Source of the DNA: Chitinophaga pinensis
GTDB taxonomy: Bacteria; Bacteroidota; Bacteroidia; Flavobacteriales_D; Crocinitomicaceae
Direction of reading: 5' to 3'
Assembly: GCA_945883825.1 (NCBI GenBank)
Contig: CAMCYF010000017.1
Coordinates: 1-46,860 of the forward strand
Length of the DNA stretch: 46,860 nt
The notes below the pieces were generated by a model that made no database searches, was not told where the DNA came from, and saw only the letters and a program-made list of their open reading frames with translations. The position numbers and the translations under genes were made by a program. The stretch's first letter is position 1; each line of letters starts with the position of its first letter. Below, piece after piece: positions 9,350 through 18,323 of the stretch.

Positions 9350-9678
9350 CTTCTATTATTTTTGTAGTATAATTTAGATTGTAAAATTATAAATTAATTA
9401 CAAATAATCCAGAGTTATTCAATTGTTAAATGCGATTTTTTTCGTAAATACATTTATAAAAAACATTATTCTTTATTTTAAGCTTAAAAACCATCTTATT
9501 TTTCAATTTAAGCTATTATTTTTCAATATTTTTTTAATCATACTAATATTATGTAGTTTAATTCATGTTGAAAAAATTATCTAATTCATAAAATTTTGAG
9601 CTCTTATGATGAAGAATGTAATTAAATATAAATTTAAGACAGAGTCTATGTTACCTATAATAAATTCAGGAAAGCTAA
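9350..9678. other. AT-rich intergenic region downstream of sdhB
   Basis: About 330 bases with very low G+C. It holds a plus-strand TATTTTTG (9357-9364) that matches the -7 element, a TTTAAGCTTAAA palindrome near 9480, two copies of TTATTTTTCAAT near 9500-9525, and the short 29-codon frame listed separately. No terminator was seen after sdhB. No RNA gene is recognisable. Confidence 0.5.
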
Positions 9679-9695
9679 TTACTTATCTGATGTGA
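9606..9695 (+). other. 29-codon frame resembling the start of an S24/S26 peptidase
   Basis: The plus-strand frame starting ATGATG encodes [19 protein letters not shown] near its end. SMLPIINSG fits the SMxPxxxxG signature around the catalytic Ser of signal peptidase I and LexA-like proteins. The frame stops at once and runs into the 3' end of sdhB. It could be a decayed remnant, a small peptide, or chance. Confidence 0.2.
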
Positions 9696-10446
9696 TAGCA
9701 GAGAATAAAAACTCTCGGTTCATGCGGGCAATATTTTCTAAGGAAATTCCTTTAGGACATTCTATTTCACAGGCACCTGTATTGCTACAATTTCCAAATC
9801 CTTCTTCATCCATTTGTCGCACCATATTTTGAACACGTTGTTTTGCTTCCACCTTCCCTTGAGGAAGTAAGGCGTATTGAGAAACTTTTGCTCCAACAAA
9901 TAACATGGCTGAACCATTTTTACACGTGGCAACACAGGCACCGCAGCCAATACATGCAGCAGCTTCAAAAGCTTTATCTGCATCAGATTTTGGAATTGGA
10001 ATAGCATTTGCTTCCATTGTTTTTCCTGAGGTATTCACTGAAATAAATCCACCAACTTGTTGAATTCTATCAAATGCGCTTCGATCTACAATTAAATCTT
10101 TTATGATTGGAAACGCCGCAGATCTCCATGGCTCAATGTAAATATTTTCCCCATCTTTAAATTTTCGCATGTGTAATTGACACGTCGTAGTGCCAGTTTC
10201 TGGACCATGAGCGCGCCCATTAATATAAAGAGAGCAAGAACCACAAATTCCTTCACGACAGTCGTGGTCAAATGCAACAGGCTCTTCTTTTTTAGTAAGA
10301 AGCTCTTCATTTAATTGATCCAGCATTTCTAAAAAAGAGCTATCTGTTGATACATTTTCCAAGGCATAAGATTTTAGTTCACCCTTAGCTTTAGAATTCT
10401 TTTGTCTCCAGATTTTTAATGTAATGTTTATTGTTTTTGCTGCCAT
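9679..10446 (-). CDS. sdhB: Succinate dehydrogenase/fumarate reductase iron-sulfur subunit
   Basis: Electron-transfer subunit of the membrane complex that oxidises succinate and reduces menaquinone (or the reverse). I chose the internal ATG giving 255 residues ([13 protein letters not shown]) because it begins the normal beta-grasp domain; the longer frame from 10500 would overlap the upstream gene and add 18 residues not typical of the family. The [2Fe-2S] site is C63, C68 and C71 in CREGICGSC plus C89. The C-terminal ferredoxin domain has [11 protein letters not shown] (C165, C168, C171, C175) and [11 protein letters not shown] (C220, C226, C230), supplying the [4Fe-4S] and [3Fe-4S] clusters. 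It is the last gene of the sdh operon. Confidence 0.95.
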   Translation of the reverse strand: MAAKTINITLKIWRQKNSKAKGELKSYALENVSTDSSFLEMLDQLNEELLTKKEEPVAFDHDCREGICGSCSLYINGRAHGPETGTTTCQLHMRKFKDGENIYIEPWRSAAFPIIKDLIVDRSAFDRIQQVGGFISVNTSGKTMEANAIPIPKSDADKAFEAAACIGCGACVATCKNGSAMLFVGAKVSQYALLPQGKVEAKQRVQNMVRQMDEEGFGNCSNTGACEIECPKGISLENIARMNREFLFSAITSDK

Positions 10447-10478
10447 GTTTGTTGTTTTATTCAAAACAGTTTTTAATC

Positions 10479-10691
10479 TTATTTCGTTATCCAATTCCAA
10501 AATTTCTTATGAAGCGCAGGAATTGCCATTCCCATAACAGGAACTAAAATTGCCGTAAAAATAAATGTCTTTAATAATTGAGGAAGTTCTTTAATCAAAG
10601 GAAAGATTAAGAAAAACATGAGATTGATAACTGGATAAACAAATAGCCAACTAATCAACATCATTTTCCACACTTTAGGTTTTTTATCCAT
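10479..10691 (-). CDS. Two-helix membrane protein in sdh operon (ABM C-terminal-like)
   Basis: A 70-residue protein with two predicted transmembrane helices (about 10-30 and 40-60). The pattern [19 protein letters not shown], then [17 protein letters not shown], resembles the hydrophobic C-terminal module found after the antibiotic-biosynthesis-monooxygenase domain in many bacterial proteins (RWKMALLTWLxVYP...LP...RTLxxTALLVPLM, from memory). Here it stands alone. Its ATG overlaps the sdhA stop as TAATG and it ends 32 bases before sdhB, so it is co-translated with the complex genes. A role in assembly or as an accessory membrane subunit of succinate dehydrogenase is inference from position. 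Confidence 0.75.
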   Translation of the reverse strand: MDKKPKVWKMMLISWLFVYPVINLMFFLIFPLIKELPQLLKTFIFTAILVPVMGMAIPALHKKFWNWITK

Positions 10692-12703
10692 TATTTATAG
10701 TTTCTATCAGCAATTTTAATAAATTCATAATTTAGTTCTTCTTTATGAAGAATTGCTTTTGTTACATCCATTCCTTGGTATTCCCAAGCAGCGACATGTT
10801 TATATTTCTTATCATCTCTTAAGGTTTCACCCTCAGCATCTTGAAATTCTTCTCTAAAATGCCCACCACACGACTCATTTCGTTCTAAAGCATCAATTGC
10901 CATTAATTGTCCTAATTCGATAAAATCTGCAACACGCATGGCCTTTTCCAATTCAGAATTCATTTCATCAGCCGCACCTGGAACATAGACATCAGCATAA
11001 AATTCAGTTCGTAAATTTCCAATTTCATCAATTGCTTCCTTAAGGATTTTTTCGTTCCGTGCCATCCCAACTTTATTCCACATTATCAATCCCAAACGTT
11101 TATGAAAATGATCAACAGATTTACTTCCTTTTGCAGAAATTATCTTTTCAATACTTTCCTTCACTGAATTTTCTGCATCCAAAAATTCTTGCATATCGGT
11201 AGAAATTTTCCCTGTTCTAATTTCATCTGCCAAATAATTAGAAAGTGTATATGGAAGCACAAAATAACCATCCGCTAGACCTTGCATTAAGGCAGAAGCG
11301 CCTAATCTATTTGCTCCGTGGTCAGAAAAATTAGCTTCACCAGCAACAAAACACCCAGGAATTGTACTCTGAAGATTGTAGTCAACCCAAACTCCTCCCA
11401 TTGTATAATGCACAGCAGGATATATTTTCATTGGAGTTTCATAGGGATTTTCGTCTGTAATTTTTTCATACATCTTAAACAAATTTCCATACTTCTCAGC
11501 CAACCATTTCTTTCCTAATTCAGTTATTTTTTCACTTGATGGATTGTGATCTCCTTGAGAATAAGCTGCTTGCTTACCTTTGGAAATAATTTCTGAGCTA
11601 AAGTCCAAATAAACCCCTTCATTCGTATCGTTAGCTTCAATTCCAAAACCTTCATCGCACCGTTCTTTTGCAGCTCTAGAAGCTACATCTCGGGGAACAA
11701 GATTTCCAAAAGCGGGATACCTTCTTTCCAAAAAGTAATCTCTTTCTTCTTCCACAATTTGTGTTGGTTTTAATTGTCCAGCTCGAATTGCTTCTGCATC
11801 TTCTTTTTTCTTTGGAACCCAAATTCTCCCGGAATTACGCAATGATTCCGACATCAATGTTAATTTTGATTGGTTAACGCCATGAACAGGTACACAGGTC
11901 GGGTGAATTTGAACGAAACAAGGATTTGCAAATTTCGCGCCGCGTTTATGAATTTTCCATGCTGCAGAAACATTGCTACCCATTGCATTTGTAGATAGAA
12001 AATAGACATTTCCATATCCACCGCTTGCAATTACAACAGCATGAGCAGCATGTCTTTCAATTTCTCCTGTTACTAAGTTCCGCGCAATTATTCCCCTGGC
12101 TTTTCCTTCTATGGTTACAATATCCATCATCTCGTGACGGTTATACATTTCAACACGACCTAAGCCAATTTGACGAGACAAGGCAGAATAGGCGCCTAAT
12201 AATAACTGTTGCCCAGTTTGTCCTGCCGCATAAAATGTTCGTTGAACTTGCGTGCCTCCAAATGAACGGTTGTCTAATAAACCTCCATATTCTCTTGCGA
12301 AAGGAACCCCTTGAGCGACACATTGATCGATAATATTTCCTGAAACTTCTGCTAAGCGATGCACATTTGCTTCACGAGCACGGTAATCTCCTCCTTTAAT
12401 AGTATCATAAAAAAGACGGTAAACAGAATCTCCATCATTTTGATAATTTTTCGCGGCGTTAATTCCTCCTTGTGCTGCAATTGAATGAGCACGTCTTGGA
12501 GAATCCTGAAAACAAAATGCCTTAACGTTATAGCCCATTTCTCCCAGAGATGCAGCAGCAGATGCTCCAGCTAAACCAGTCCCTACAACAATTACATCAA
12601 TTTTAGGACGATTATTTGGAGCCACTAATTTCATGTGGTTCTTATGTTCCGTCCACTTATTAGCTATCGGTCCTTCTGGAATTTTAGAATTTAACTTCGA
12701 CAT
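10691..12703 (-). CDS. sdhA: Succinate dehydrogenase/fumarate reductase flavoprotein subunit
   Basis: A 670-residue catalytic subunit that interconverts succinate and fumarate. The N-terminal dinucleotide fold is [18 protein letters not shown] (38-55). H73 in [14 protein letters not shown] is the residue that carries covalent FAD in this family. The substrate region includes HPTCVPVHG and [11 protein letters not shown]. Further family blocks are [10 protein letters not shown] and [19 protein letters not shown]. The C-terminal helical domain has [11 protein letters not shown]. Length and insert pattern fit the B-type enzymes of Bacteroidota. It starts 14 bases after sdhC and overlaps the following small gene by one base. 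Confidence 0.97.
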   Translation of the reverse strand: MSKLNSKIPEGPIANKWTEHKNHMKLVAPNNRPKIDVIVVGTGLAGASAAASLGEMGYNVKAFCFQDSPRRAHSIAAQGGINAAKNYQNDGDSVYRLFYDTIKGGDYRAREANVHRLAEVSGNIIDQCVAQGVPFAREYGGLLDNRSFGGTQVQRTFYAAGQTGQQLLLGAYSALSRQIGLGRVEMYNRHEMMDIVTIEGKARGIIARNLVTGEIERHAAHAVVIASGGYGNVYFLSTNAMGSNVSAAWKIHKRGAKFANPCFVQIHPTCVPVHGVNQSKLTLMSESLRNSGRIWVPKKKEDAEAIRAGQLKPTQIVEEERDYFLERRYPAFGNLVPRDVASRAAKERCDEGFGIEANDTNEGVYLDFSSEIISKGKQAAYSQGDHNPSSEKITELGKKWLAEKYGNLFKMYEKITDENPYETPMKIYPAVHYTMGGVWVDYNLQSTIPGCFVAGEANFSDHGANRLGASALMQGLADGYFVLPYTLSNYLADEIRTGKISTDMQEFLDAENSVKESIEKIISAKGSKSVDHFHKRLGLIMWNKVGMARNEKILKEAIDEIGNLRTEFYADVYVPGAADEMNSELEKAMRVADFIELGQLMAIDALERNESCGGHFREEFQDAEGETLRDDKKYKHVAAWEYQGMDVTKAILHKEELNYEFIKIADRNYK

Positions 12704-12717
12704 ACTTTAAAATTTTC

Positions 12718-13569
12718 CTAGTTATTCAAATAAATTAAAATGGGAATAAGCGCAAAAAGAAGCGGAACAATTATTGCAAATCCTTTACCCAAATTTTTGA
12801 TGATTGGAGTCCATTTGGCGTGATTAACTCCTAACGATTGAAATGCAGAAGCAAATCCATGCCATAAATGGAAAGCAAGAACAAGCATTGAAAGAACATA
12901 AAAAAGCACTCCAAAAATCCCATTTGGGTTTGATTTACCAAAAAAGGCCATCACTACTTTATGAAGGTCAATGTAGCAATCCGCAATTTTGATATTGGTA
13001 TTTTTATAATAAATAGCTGTTCCTTTTTCCTCTAAGGTGTTTGTATCTTTTGGGATTGGCTGAATACTTGGTACTTGTGTATAGTAAAAACTTTGACCTT
13101 TTGGGATATTCATTTCTTGTTTTGATTCAATTTTGTATGTATGCAAAGGTATTTCTTGTGAAAATTTAACTTTCCACCAAAAATTAGCCATGTGAGTAGC
13201 AATAAAAACTAAGATTAAAGTTCCTAATACTGCCATGTAGCGAGCTGGCGTAGAAGATGTAGGCCCAGGATTATTAACAGCATAATTTACTGGTCGCGCT
13301 TTCTTATTTTGAACTGTTAAAATAAAACCATCAACAGCATGGAAGAGAATAGAAATATAGGTTAAATAGGATAATATTTTTATTGCCGGATTGTGTGTCA
13401 TGAAATAAGCATACTCATTAAAAGCCCTTCTACCCTCTTCGCCGTCGATGAATATTAGCTGTAAATTACCAAGTAAATGTCCGATCAAGAACGTGCACAA
13501 AAATAAACCTGTTAAAGCCATCCAATACTTCTTTGCGATTGATGATTTTAATATGGAGGAATTACTCAT
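12718..13569 (-). CDS. sdhC: Succinate dehydrogenase cytochrome b subunit, with extended loop
   Basis: A single five-helix membrane anchor that carries two haem b groups and the quinone site. Candidate haem histidines lie in the expected helices: H31 (FLIGHLLGN), H77 (ILFHAVDGF), H126 (IATHMANFW) and H234/H237 (FHLWHGFASAFQ). At 283 residues it is longer than the roughly 220 residues I would expect for this family. The extra length lies between helices 3 and 4, about residues 134-200, as a polar segment rich in Lys, Thr and Tyr. First gene of the sdhC-sdhA-small ORF-sdhB operon, with a good -7 element 20 bases upstream. Confidence 0.93.
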   Translation of the reverse strand: MSNSSILKSSIAKKYWMALTGLFLCTFLIGHLLGNLQLIFIDGEEGRRAFNEYAYFMTHNPAIKILSYLTYISILFHAVDGFILTVQNKKARPVNYAVNNPGPTSSTPARYMAVLGTLILVFIATHMANFWWKVKFSQEIPLHTYKIESKQEMNIPKGQSFYYTQVPSIQPIPKDTNTLEEKGTAIYYKNTNIKIADCYIDLHKVVMAFFGKSNPNGIFGVLFYVLSMLVLAFHLWHGFASAFQSLGVNHAKWTPIIKNLGKGFAIIVPLLFALIPILIYLNN

Positions 13570-13588
13570 AAATCTTATTTTAAGTCTG

Positions 13589-13596
13589 CAAAGGTA
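13589..13596 (-). promoter_or_regulatory. -7 promoter element of the sdh operon (TACCTTTG)
   Basis: On the minus strand TACCTTTG is an exact TAnnTTTG match ending 19 bases before the sdhC start codon. The -33 position has only a weak GTTC instead of TTTG. Confidence 0.6.
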
Positions 13597-13640
13597 ATGT
13601 TAAACAACAAATAATTGAACGTTTAGTGCTTAATTTATAA

Positions 13641-14540
13641 TTAATTTATATAAGAAAGTTGGCTCCCTTTTTCATCAACTGTAAGTTGAACATTAGCCCC
13701 AACAATAAGTGCTTGGTTATCTGAAATGTGACCAACAGGAAAATCAAAGCAAATTGGGATTTTACGAAAGCTGAAATGCTGTAAAACAATCTCCTCAATA
13801 CTCATCCCAAAAGGAACTTCAGTATCTTGAATATCTGTCATACCGCCAATAACGAGCCCTTTAATTGCCTCAAAAACCCCAGCTTTTTTTAGTGTAAAAA
13901 GAATGCGATCTAACTGATAGTAATGCTCGGAGATATCTTCAATAAATAAAATTTTATCTTCAAAAAGATAAGAATCATTCGTGCCAAGTAAGCTATAAAC
14001 AATACTCAGATTTCCTCCAACAAGCATCCCTTCAGCAGTGCCATGGCGATTACTTTTATTAAATTGTGCAGAAACAAGATAATTAGTATTCTCTAAAGCA
14101 GAAAACAATGAAGTAAGTGCTTGAATAGAATTGCTTCCAAAATTAAAGGGCATTGTACCATGAATACTTTGTATACCTAGTTTGTTAAGTCGCTGATGAA
14201 ACACTGTAATATCACTATATCCAACTAGCCATTTTGGTTCCCTCAACATATTTGCCCAATTCAAAGAATCCAAAATGCGAATAGAGCCGTAGCCACCTCG
14301 CGCGCAAAAAATAGCTTTGACCTCTTCATGATCAATCCCAAACTGTAAATCTGCGCTGCGTTCTTCATCGCTACCTGAAAAATAATTGTTTTTACCATAG
14401 CAATTTTTTGAAATAATTACTTTATATCCTCTATTTTCAATTTGTTTTTTTGCAACTAAAACTAGTTCTTTATCTATTGCTTTTGCTGGTGTACAAATAT
14501 AAATGCGGTCGCCTTTTTTAAGACCTGGTGGTTTTATCAT
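13641..14540 (-). CDS. LD-carboxypeptidase (S66 family)
   Basis: A 299-residue cytoplasmic serine peptidase that removes the terminal D-Ala from L,D-linked murein tetrapeptides during cell-wall recycling. The S66 catalytic triad is present: S109 in VGYSDITVFH, E201 in LFIEDISEHYYQLDRIL and H271 in DFPVGHISDNQALIVG. The N-terminal family block FCARGGYGSIRILDSL is also intact. Length is normal. It starts two bases after the ispD stop, so the two genes form an operon driven from upstream of ispD. Related microcin-immunity peptidases (MccF) share the fold, but the operon context favours murein recycling. Confidence 0.9.
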   Translation of the reverse strand: MIKPPGLKKGDRIYICTPAKAIDKELVLVAKKQIENRGYKVIISKNCYGKNNYFSGSDEERSADLQFGIDHEEVKAIFCARGGYGSIRILDSLNWANMLREPKWLVGYSDITVFHQRLNKLGIQSIHGTMPFNFGSNSIQALTSLFSALENTNYLVSAQFNKSNRHGTAEGMLVGGNLSIVYSLLGTNDSYLFEDKILFIEDISEHYYQLDRILFTLKKAGVFEAIKGLVIGGMTDIQDTEVPFGMSIEEIVLQHFSFRKIPICFDFPVGHISDNQALIVGANVQLTVDEKGSQLSYIN

Positions 14541-14542
14541 CT

Positions 14543-15214
14543 TTATTTTTTTGAAGCTAAAATTACTTTTGCAATTCGCAAATCATTTTCCGTTGTAACT
14601 TTAATATTTCCCTCTTCGCTTTCCACAAAAAAAAGTTTTTCTCCCATTTGCTCTAACAAGCGAGCATCATCAGTTACCAAATCATGAAAAGGTTGCAAAT
14701 ATGCTTTTTTTAAAACTTCTGCATGAAAACATTGAGGTGTATGCACTAATTTATAGTAATTTCTATCCAACGCTTCCGTTTTATTACCGGATAAAAACCT
14801 TATAGATTCTTTAATAGTTAAAACAGGGATAACCGCAGAATTTTGCCGCAATGAATCAAAACAGAGTTTTAGTAGTGTTTGAGAAACAAATGGGCGAACA
14901 CCATCGTGAACTGCAATATACTTTCCTGCACATTTTTTGAGTGCATTTTGAACCGTATGAAAGCGCTCTTCACCTCCTATTACAATTGAGTGAGGAATTT
15001 TAAAATCATATTCTATTTGCAACTCTTGCCAGTAGTTTATCCAATCTTTTGGAAGTGCTAAAATAATTTCAATTTTAGGATCAAATTCATAAAACAGTTC
15101 GATTGTATGCATAAGAAGTGGCTTATCGCCAAGAACTATAAATTGCTTTGGCAAAGTGCTTTTCATTCGTTTACCAATTCCACCAGCGGTAATGATTACA
15201 GATTTCTCTAGCAT
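14543..15214 (-). CDS. ispD: 2-C-methyl-D-erythritol 4-phosphate cytidylyltransferase
   Basis: A 223-residue cytidylyltransferase of the non-mevalonate isoprenoid pathway. It joins CTP and methylerythritol phosphate to give CDP-ME. The CTP-binding N-terminus is IITAGGIGKRMKSTLPKQF with R16 and K23, followed by VHDGVRPFV in the middle and TPQCF plus TTENDL towards the end, all diagnostic. The alanine usual in the AAG start is Thr here (TAGG), a mild change. Length is normal. It leads a two-gene operon with the LD-carboxypeptidase. Confidence 0.95.
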   Translation of the reverse strand: MLEKSVIITAGGIGKRMKSTLPKQFIVLGDKPLLMHTIELFYEFDPKIEIILALPKDWINYWQELQIEYDFKIPHSIVIGGEERFHTVQNALKKCAGKYIAVHDGVRPFVSQTLLKLCFDSLRQNSAVIPVLTIKESIRFLSGNKTEALDRNYYKLVHTPQCFHAEVLKKAYLQPFHDLVTDDARLLEQMGEKLFFVESEEGNIKVTTENDLRIAKVILASKK

Positions 15215-15218
15215 AGCT

Positions 15219-15226
15219 CAAAACTA
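15219..15226 (-). promoter_or_regulatory. -7 promoter element directly before ispD (TAGTTTTG)
   Basis: TAGTTTTG on the minus strand ends four bases before the ispD ATG. If this is the true -7 element, transcription would start at or next to the start codon. No clear -33 TTTG is seen. Confidence 0.4.
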
Positions 15227-15285
15227 CTATTTTTCTAGATAAATTTATTGGTTTTTGAAAACTTGCAACTTAATTTCTTATTATT

Positions 15286-15316
15286 TTTGTTTTTTAGCAT
15301 TAAAATGATATCTTTG
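15286..15316 (+). promoter_or_regulatory. Bacteroidota promoter (TTTG-N19-TATCTTTG)
   Basis: TTTG at 15286-15289 and TATCTTTG at 15309-15316 are separated by 19 bases, an almost ideal -33/-7 promoter. The start codon of the T9SS-A protein gene lies 18 bases downstream, leaving a leader of about 13 bases. Confidence 0.75.
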
Positions 15317-15333
15317 TTCAGATAGTTATTATT

Positions 15334-16083
15334 ATGAAATTTCTTTTTTTATATCTTGCTTTTTTTATTTGTGTTTTTGAGTTTAATGCTCAAAATACAA
15401 TTAGTATAGAAATTCCAGGATCTAATACTGATATTTCTGGACAAACACATGAAGTAGCGCTTACAACCACAGATCCTGTTGAAGTTTCTTTTGATTTGAT
15501 TAATAATACTGGATCAACCCACCAATGGAGAATTACACGAGATAAAATCAGCGTTCCAACTACTTGGTCAGATTTTTTATGTTGGGGACATTGTACTGAC
15601 CAATTCGGGGGCACTTGTTATGCTGCAAATGTATCTGATCCATGGACTACGCCAGCAAATACAAGCGTTTTATTTGATATTAACAATAGTGAATGCGGAA
15701 AATTAAAAGTCACTGTTAATCCTTATGATTGGAATACAAATGGTCAAGCCCATTACCGATATTATCTTTCAGATGACGGCACTAATTTTTCTGACTCTGT
15801 CGATTTAGTACTAAGTTATACTGCAGCGCTTAAGCCAGTGAAAGAAGAAATCTCAGTAAATATTGGACCTAATCCTGCTGCCGATTATGTTCAAATAACC
15901 ATGAATGGAGTAGAATCAGCCAACTTAAAGATTATGGATGCTTTAGGAACGACGATTTCTAAAGAAGCTATTTTTTCATCGAAAAAAATTAATGTTTCTG
16001 ATTTAAGGAATGGTGTTTATTTCGTTGTTATCGAGATTCCAGGAACAAAAACAATCACTCGAAAAGTGATTATCCGTCATTAA
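15334..16083 (+). CDS. Secreted T9SS type A sorting-domain protein
   Basis: A 249-residue secreted protein with a signal peptide (about 1-19, ending FNAQ). The central part (about 20-168) is a beta-sandwich-like domain with paired cysteines in the segment DFLCWGHCTDQFGGTCY, and NNTGSTHQWRITRD and VNPYDWNTNG blocks. The last 75 residues are a T9SS type A sorting domain: IGPNPAADYVQI, KIMDALG, INVSDLRNGVYFVVI, and a basic end KVIIRH. I do not recognise the central domain as a named family; similar proteins occur as repeated paralogues in this order of bacteria. It has its own promoter and stands alone between ispD and rnr. Confidence 0.85.
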   Translation: MKFLFLYLAFFICVFEFNAQNTISIEIPGSNTDISGQTHEVALTTTDPVEVSFDLINNTGSTHQWRITRDKISVPTTWSDFLCWGHCTDQFGGTCYAANVSDPWTTPANTSVLFDINNSECGKLKVTVNPYDWNTNGQAHYRYYLSDDGTNFSDSVDLVLSYTAALKPVKEEISVNIGPNPAADYVQITMNGVESANLKIMDALGTTISKEAIFSSKKINVSDLRNGVYFVVIEIPGTKTITRKVIIRH

Positions 16084-16137
16084 TGACTTCTCATTATTTT
16101 ATTATTTTCGACAAAATAAATCGTCTAATCATAGACT

Positions 16138-18282
16138 ATGTCTCAAAAGCGTAAAAACGCCTCATCCTCAGGTAAAAAAAAAGGGGGCATAAGCACACTT
16201 CTTATTAAAATTTTTGAGCGAAAGCCAGGAGAGGAATTAACACACAAACAAGTTTGCCAACTTGTGGATGCCAGAGATCCTGCAACCCGTCAAATGGTCT
16301 TTGATTCTTTGAATAGATTAGTTGAAAGTTCTGTTTTAAAACGAACAAATCACTTTACTTTTTCCCTTGGAAAAAACATTTCTTTATTTGAAGGTATAAT
16401 TCAATTAACGCAACGAGGATCTGGATTTGTCGTTTGTGAGGGTCAAGAAAAAGACATTTTTATCGCACCACAAAATATTGGTCAAGCATTGAATGGCGAT
16501 AGTGTAAAAGTCCGTGTATTTAAAAAAGGTCCAAAACGCGATGAGGGTGCAATTGTTGAAATAAAGGAAAGAGCAAGAACACAATTTGTTGGAACGCTCC
16601 AATTCAACCAAAAAGGCGCACTTTTGATTCCAGATAATAATCGAGTAAGTACAGAAATTCAAATCACAAAAGAAAACTTGAATGGAGCCAGAGATGGGGA
16701 GAAAGTTCTTGTTAAAATTATTGCCTGGCCGAAATCTGCCGGGATTCCTTATGGAGAAGTAAGTTCTGTTATTGGTATTCCTGGAACGAATGACACTGAA
16801 ATGCTATCGATTTTATACAATCAAGGCATTGATCCAATTTTTCCACAAACTGTAATAAACGAAGCTGAATTTGTACCAATTAACTTAGATTCCAAAGAGA
16901 TCGAAAGTCGCAGAGATTTTAGAGCTATTACCACTTTTACAATTGATCCTTTAGATGCGCGCGATTTTGATGATGCAATTTCATTTCGAAAATTGGACAA
17001 TGGTCATTTTGAAATCGGTGTCCATATTGCAGATGTAAGCCACTATGTTAGACCAGGTTCAGCGATGGACACAGAGGCGTTGCGGCGTTCAAATTCAGTT
17101 TACTTAGTTGACCGAGTTGTTCCGATGTTACCAGAACAACTTTCAAATATTGCTTGTTCTTTGCGTCCGAACGAAGATAAATATACTTTCTCCTCTGTTT
17201 TTGAGATTGACACATCAGGAAAAGTATATTCTGAATGGTTCGGAAAAACAGCTATTCATTCGGATAGGCGTTTTACCTATGAAGAGGCACAAGAAATTAT
17301 TGAGGGAAAAGATGGTGATTTTAAGGAAGATATTTTAATAATTGATAAAATCGCGAAAATTTTGCGAAAAGCACGCTTGAAACAAGGAGCTTTAAGCATT
17401 GAATCCGAAGAAATGCGCTTTAAATTAGACGAGAAAGGAAATCCAAAAGAAGTACTTATAAAAACCTCAAAAGACGCTCACAAATTGGTTGAAGAATTTA
17501 TGCTTTTAGCAAATCGCCATGTTGCAACGTACCTTTCCAAACCAAAAAAAGGAAAGGATTTATTTCCAATGATCTACCGTGTGCACGATGTTCCGGATCC
17601 TGCAAAAATTCAATTATTTGCTGTTTTTATTGAGAAATTTGGATACAAATTAGATTTACAAAATCCCGCTAAAATCGCACAAAATTTAAATGCATTATTT
17701 GAAGATGTGCGTTTCAAAAATGAATATTCACTAATTCAAACCATGGCAATTCGCTCCATGGCAAAAGCTGCTTATGATACTGCAAACATTGGACATTATG
17801 GATTGGCTTTTCAATATTATTCTCATTTTACTTCACCAATTCGTCGTTATGCCGATTTAGTTGTCCATCGTATTTTACAAGAAGAATTAACGAATCAAAA
17901 ACACCGTTACGGAAATGATTTAAGTGAAATTTGTAAGAAGATTTCTAAAAATGAGCGCAAGGCATCTGAAGCAGAAAGAGAATCAACAAAGTATTTCCAA
18001 ACTCTATTTGTTTTAGATCATATTGGAGAAGTTTTTTCAGGTACAATTTCCGGAATTGCAGAACACGGAATGTTTGTTCGAATGGATGAAAATCACTGTG
18101 AAGGAATGGTCGCAATGCTAGATATCCCAGGAGATCGCTTTTATTTTGATCAAGAAAAATTTAGAATTATTGGAGCACGAAAACACCAAGAGTATAATTT
18201 TGGAGATAAAGTTCATGTTCGGGTTCTACAAGTAAATCCTCGAAAACGTCAAATTGACTTAGAGTTAGTGCCTGCACCCTGA
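16138..18282 (+). CDS. rnr: Ribonuclease R
   Basis: A 714-residue processive 3'-5' exoribonuclease that degrades structured RNA. Domains in order: Lys/Ser-rich start, winged-helix-like segment (about 25-80), cold-shock RNA-binding domains (about 85-240), RNB catalytic domain (about 255-590) and a C-terminal S1 domain (about 630-712, beginning GEVFSGTISGIAEHGMFVR). The RNB active site is DPLDARDFDDAI, residues 270-281, with the four metal-binding aspartates (270, 276, 278, 279) present, followed by HIADVSHYV and later HFTSPIRRYADLVVHR. Length fits the family, and the long basic tail of proteobacterial RNase R is missing, as is usual here. galE follows after 41 bases. Confidence 0.96.
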   Translation: MSQKRKNASSSGKKKGGISTLLIKIFERKPGEELTHKQVCQLVDARDPATRQMVFDSLNRLVESSVLKRTNHFTFSLGKNISLFEGIIQLTQRGSGFVVCEGQEKDIFIAPQNIGQALNGDSVKVRVFKKGPKRDEGAIVEIKERARTQFVGTLQFNQKGALLIPDNNRVSTEIQITKENLNGARDGEKVLVKIIAWPKSAGIPYGEVSSVIGIPGTNDTEMLSILYNQGIDPIFPQTVINEAEFVPINLDSKEIESRRDFRAITTFTIDPLDARDFDDAISFRKLDNGHFEIGVHIADVSHYVRPGSAMDTEALRRSNSVYLVDRVVPMLPEQLSNIACSLRPNEDKYTFSSVFEIDTSGKVYSEWFGKTAIHSDRRFTYEEAQEIIEGKDGDFKEDILIIDKIAKILRKARLKQGALSIESEEMRFKLDEKGNPKEVLIKTSKDAHKLVEEFMLLANRHVATYLSKPKKGKDLFPMIYRVHDVPDPAKIQLFAVFIEKFGYKLDLQNPAKIAQNLNALFEDVRFKNEYSLIQTMAIRSMAKAAYDTANIGHYGLAFQYYSHFTSPIRRYADLVVHRILQEELTNQKHRYGNDLSEICKKISKNERKASEAERESTKYFQTLFVLDHIGEVFSGTISGIAEHGMFVRMDENHCEGMVAMLDIPGDRFYFDQEKFRIIGARKHQEYNFGDKVHVRVLQVNPRKRQIDLELVPAP

Positions 18283-18312
18283 ATGAAATTAATGCAGCTA
18301 TAAAATAATTTT

Positions 18313-18320
18313 TACCTTTG
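18313..18320 (+). promoter_or_regulatory. -7 promoter element directly before galE (TACCTTTG)
   Basis: TACCTTTG matches TAnnTTTG and ends three bases before the galE ATG. No -33 TTTG is visible. It would give a nearly leaderless transcript if used. Confidence 0.4.
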
Positions 18321-18323
18321 AAT

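Noticed and set aside
9374..9402. Long inverted repeat TTGTAA...TTACAA as a third operator copy
   Set aside because: The spacing (13 bases) differs from TTGTAT-N4-TACAATA and the region is extremely AT-rich, so chance is likely.
10447..10500. N-terminal extension of SdhB
   Set aside because: The extra 18 residues are atypical, and the extension would overlap the small membrane gene. The internal ATG gives the normal start.
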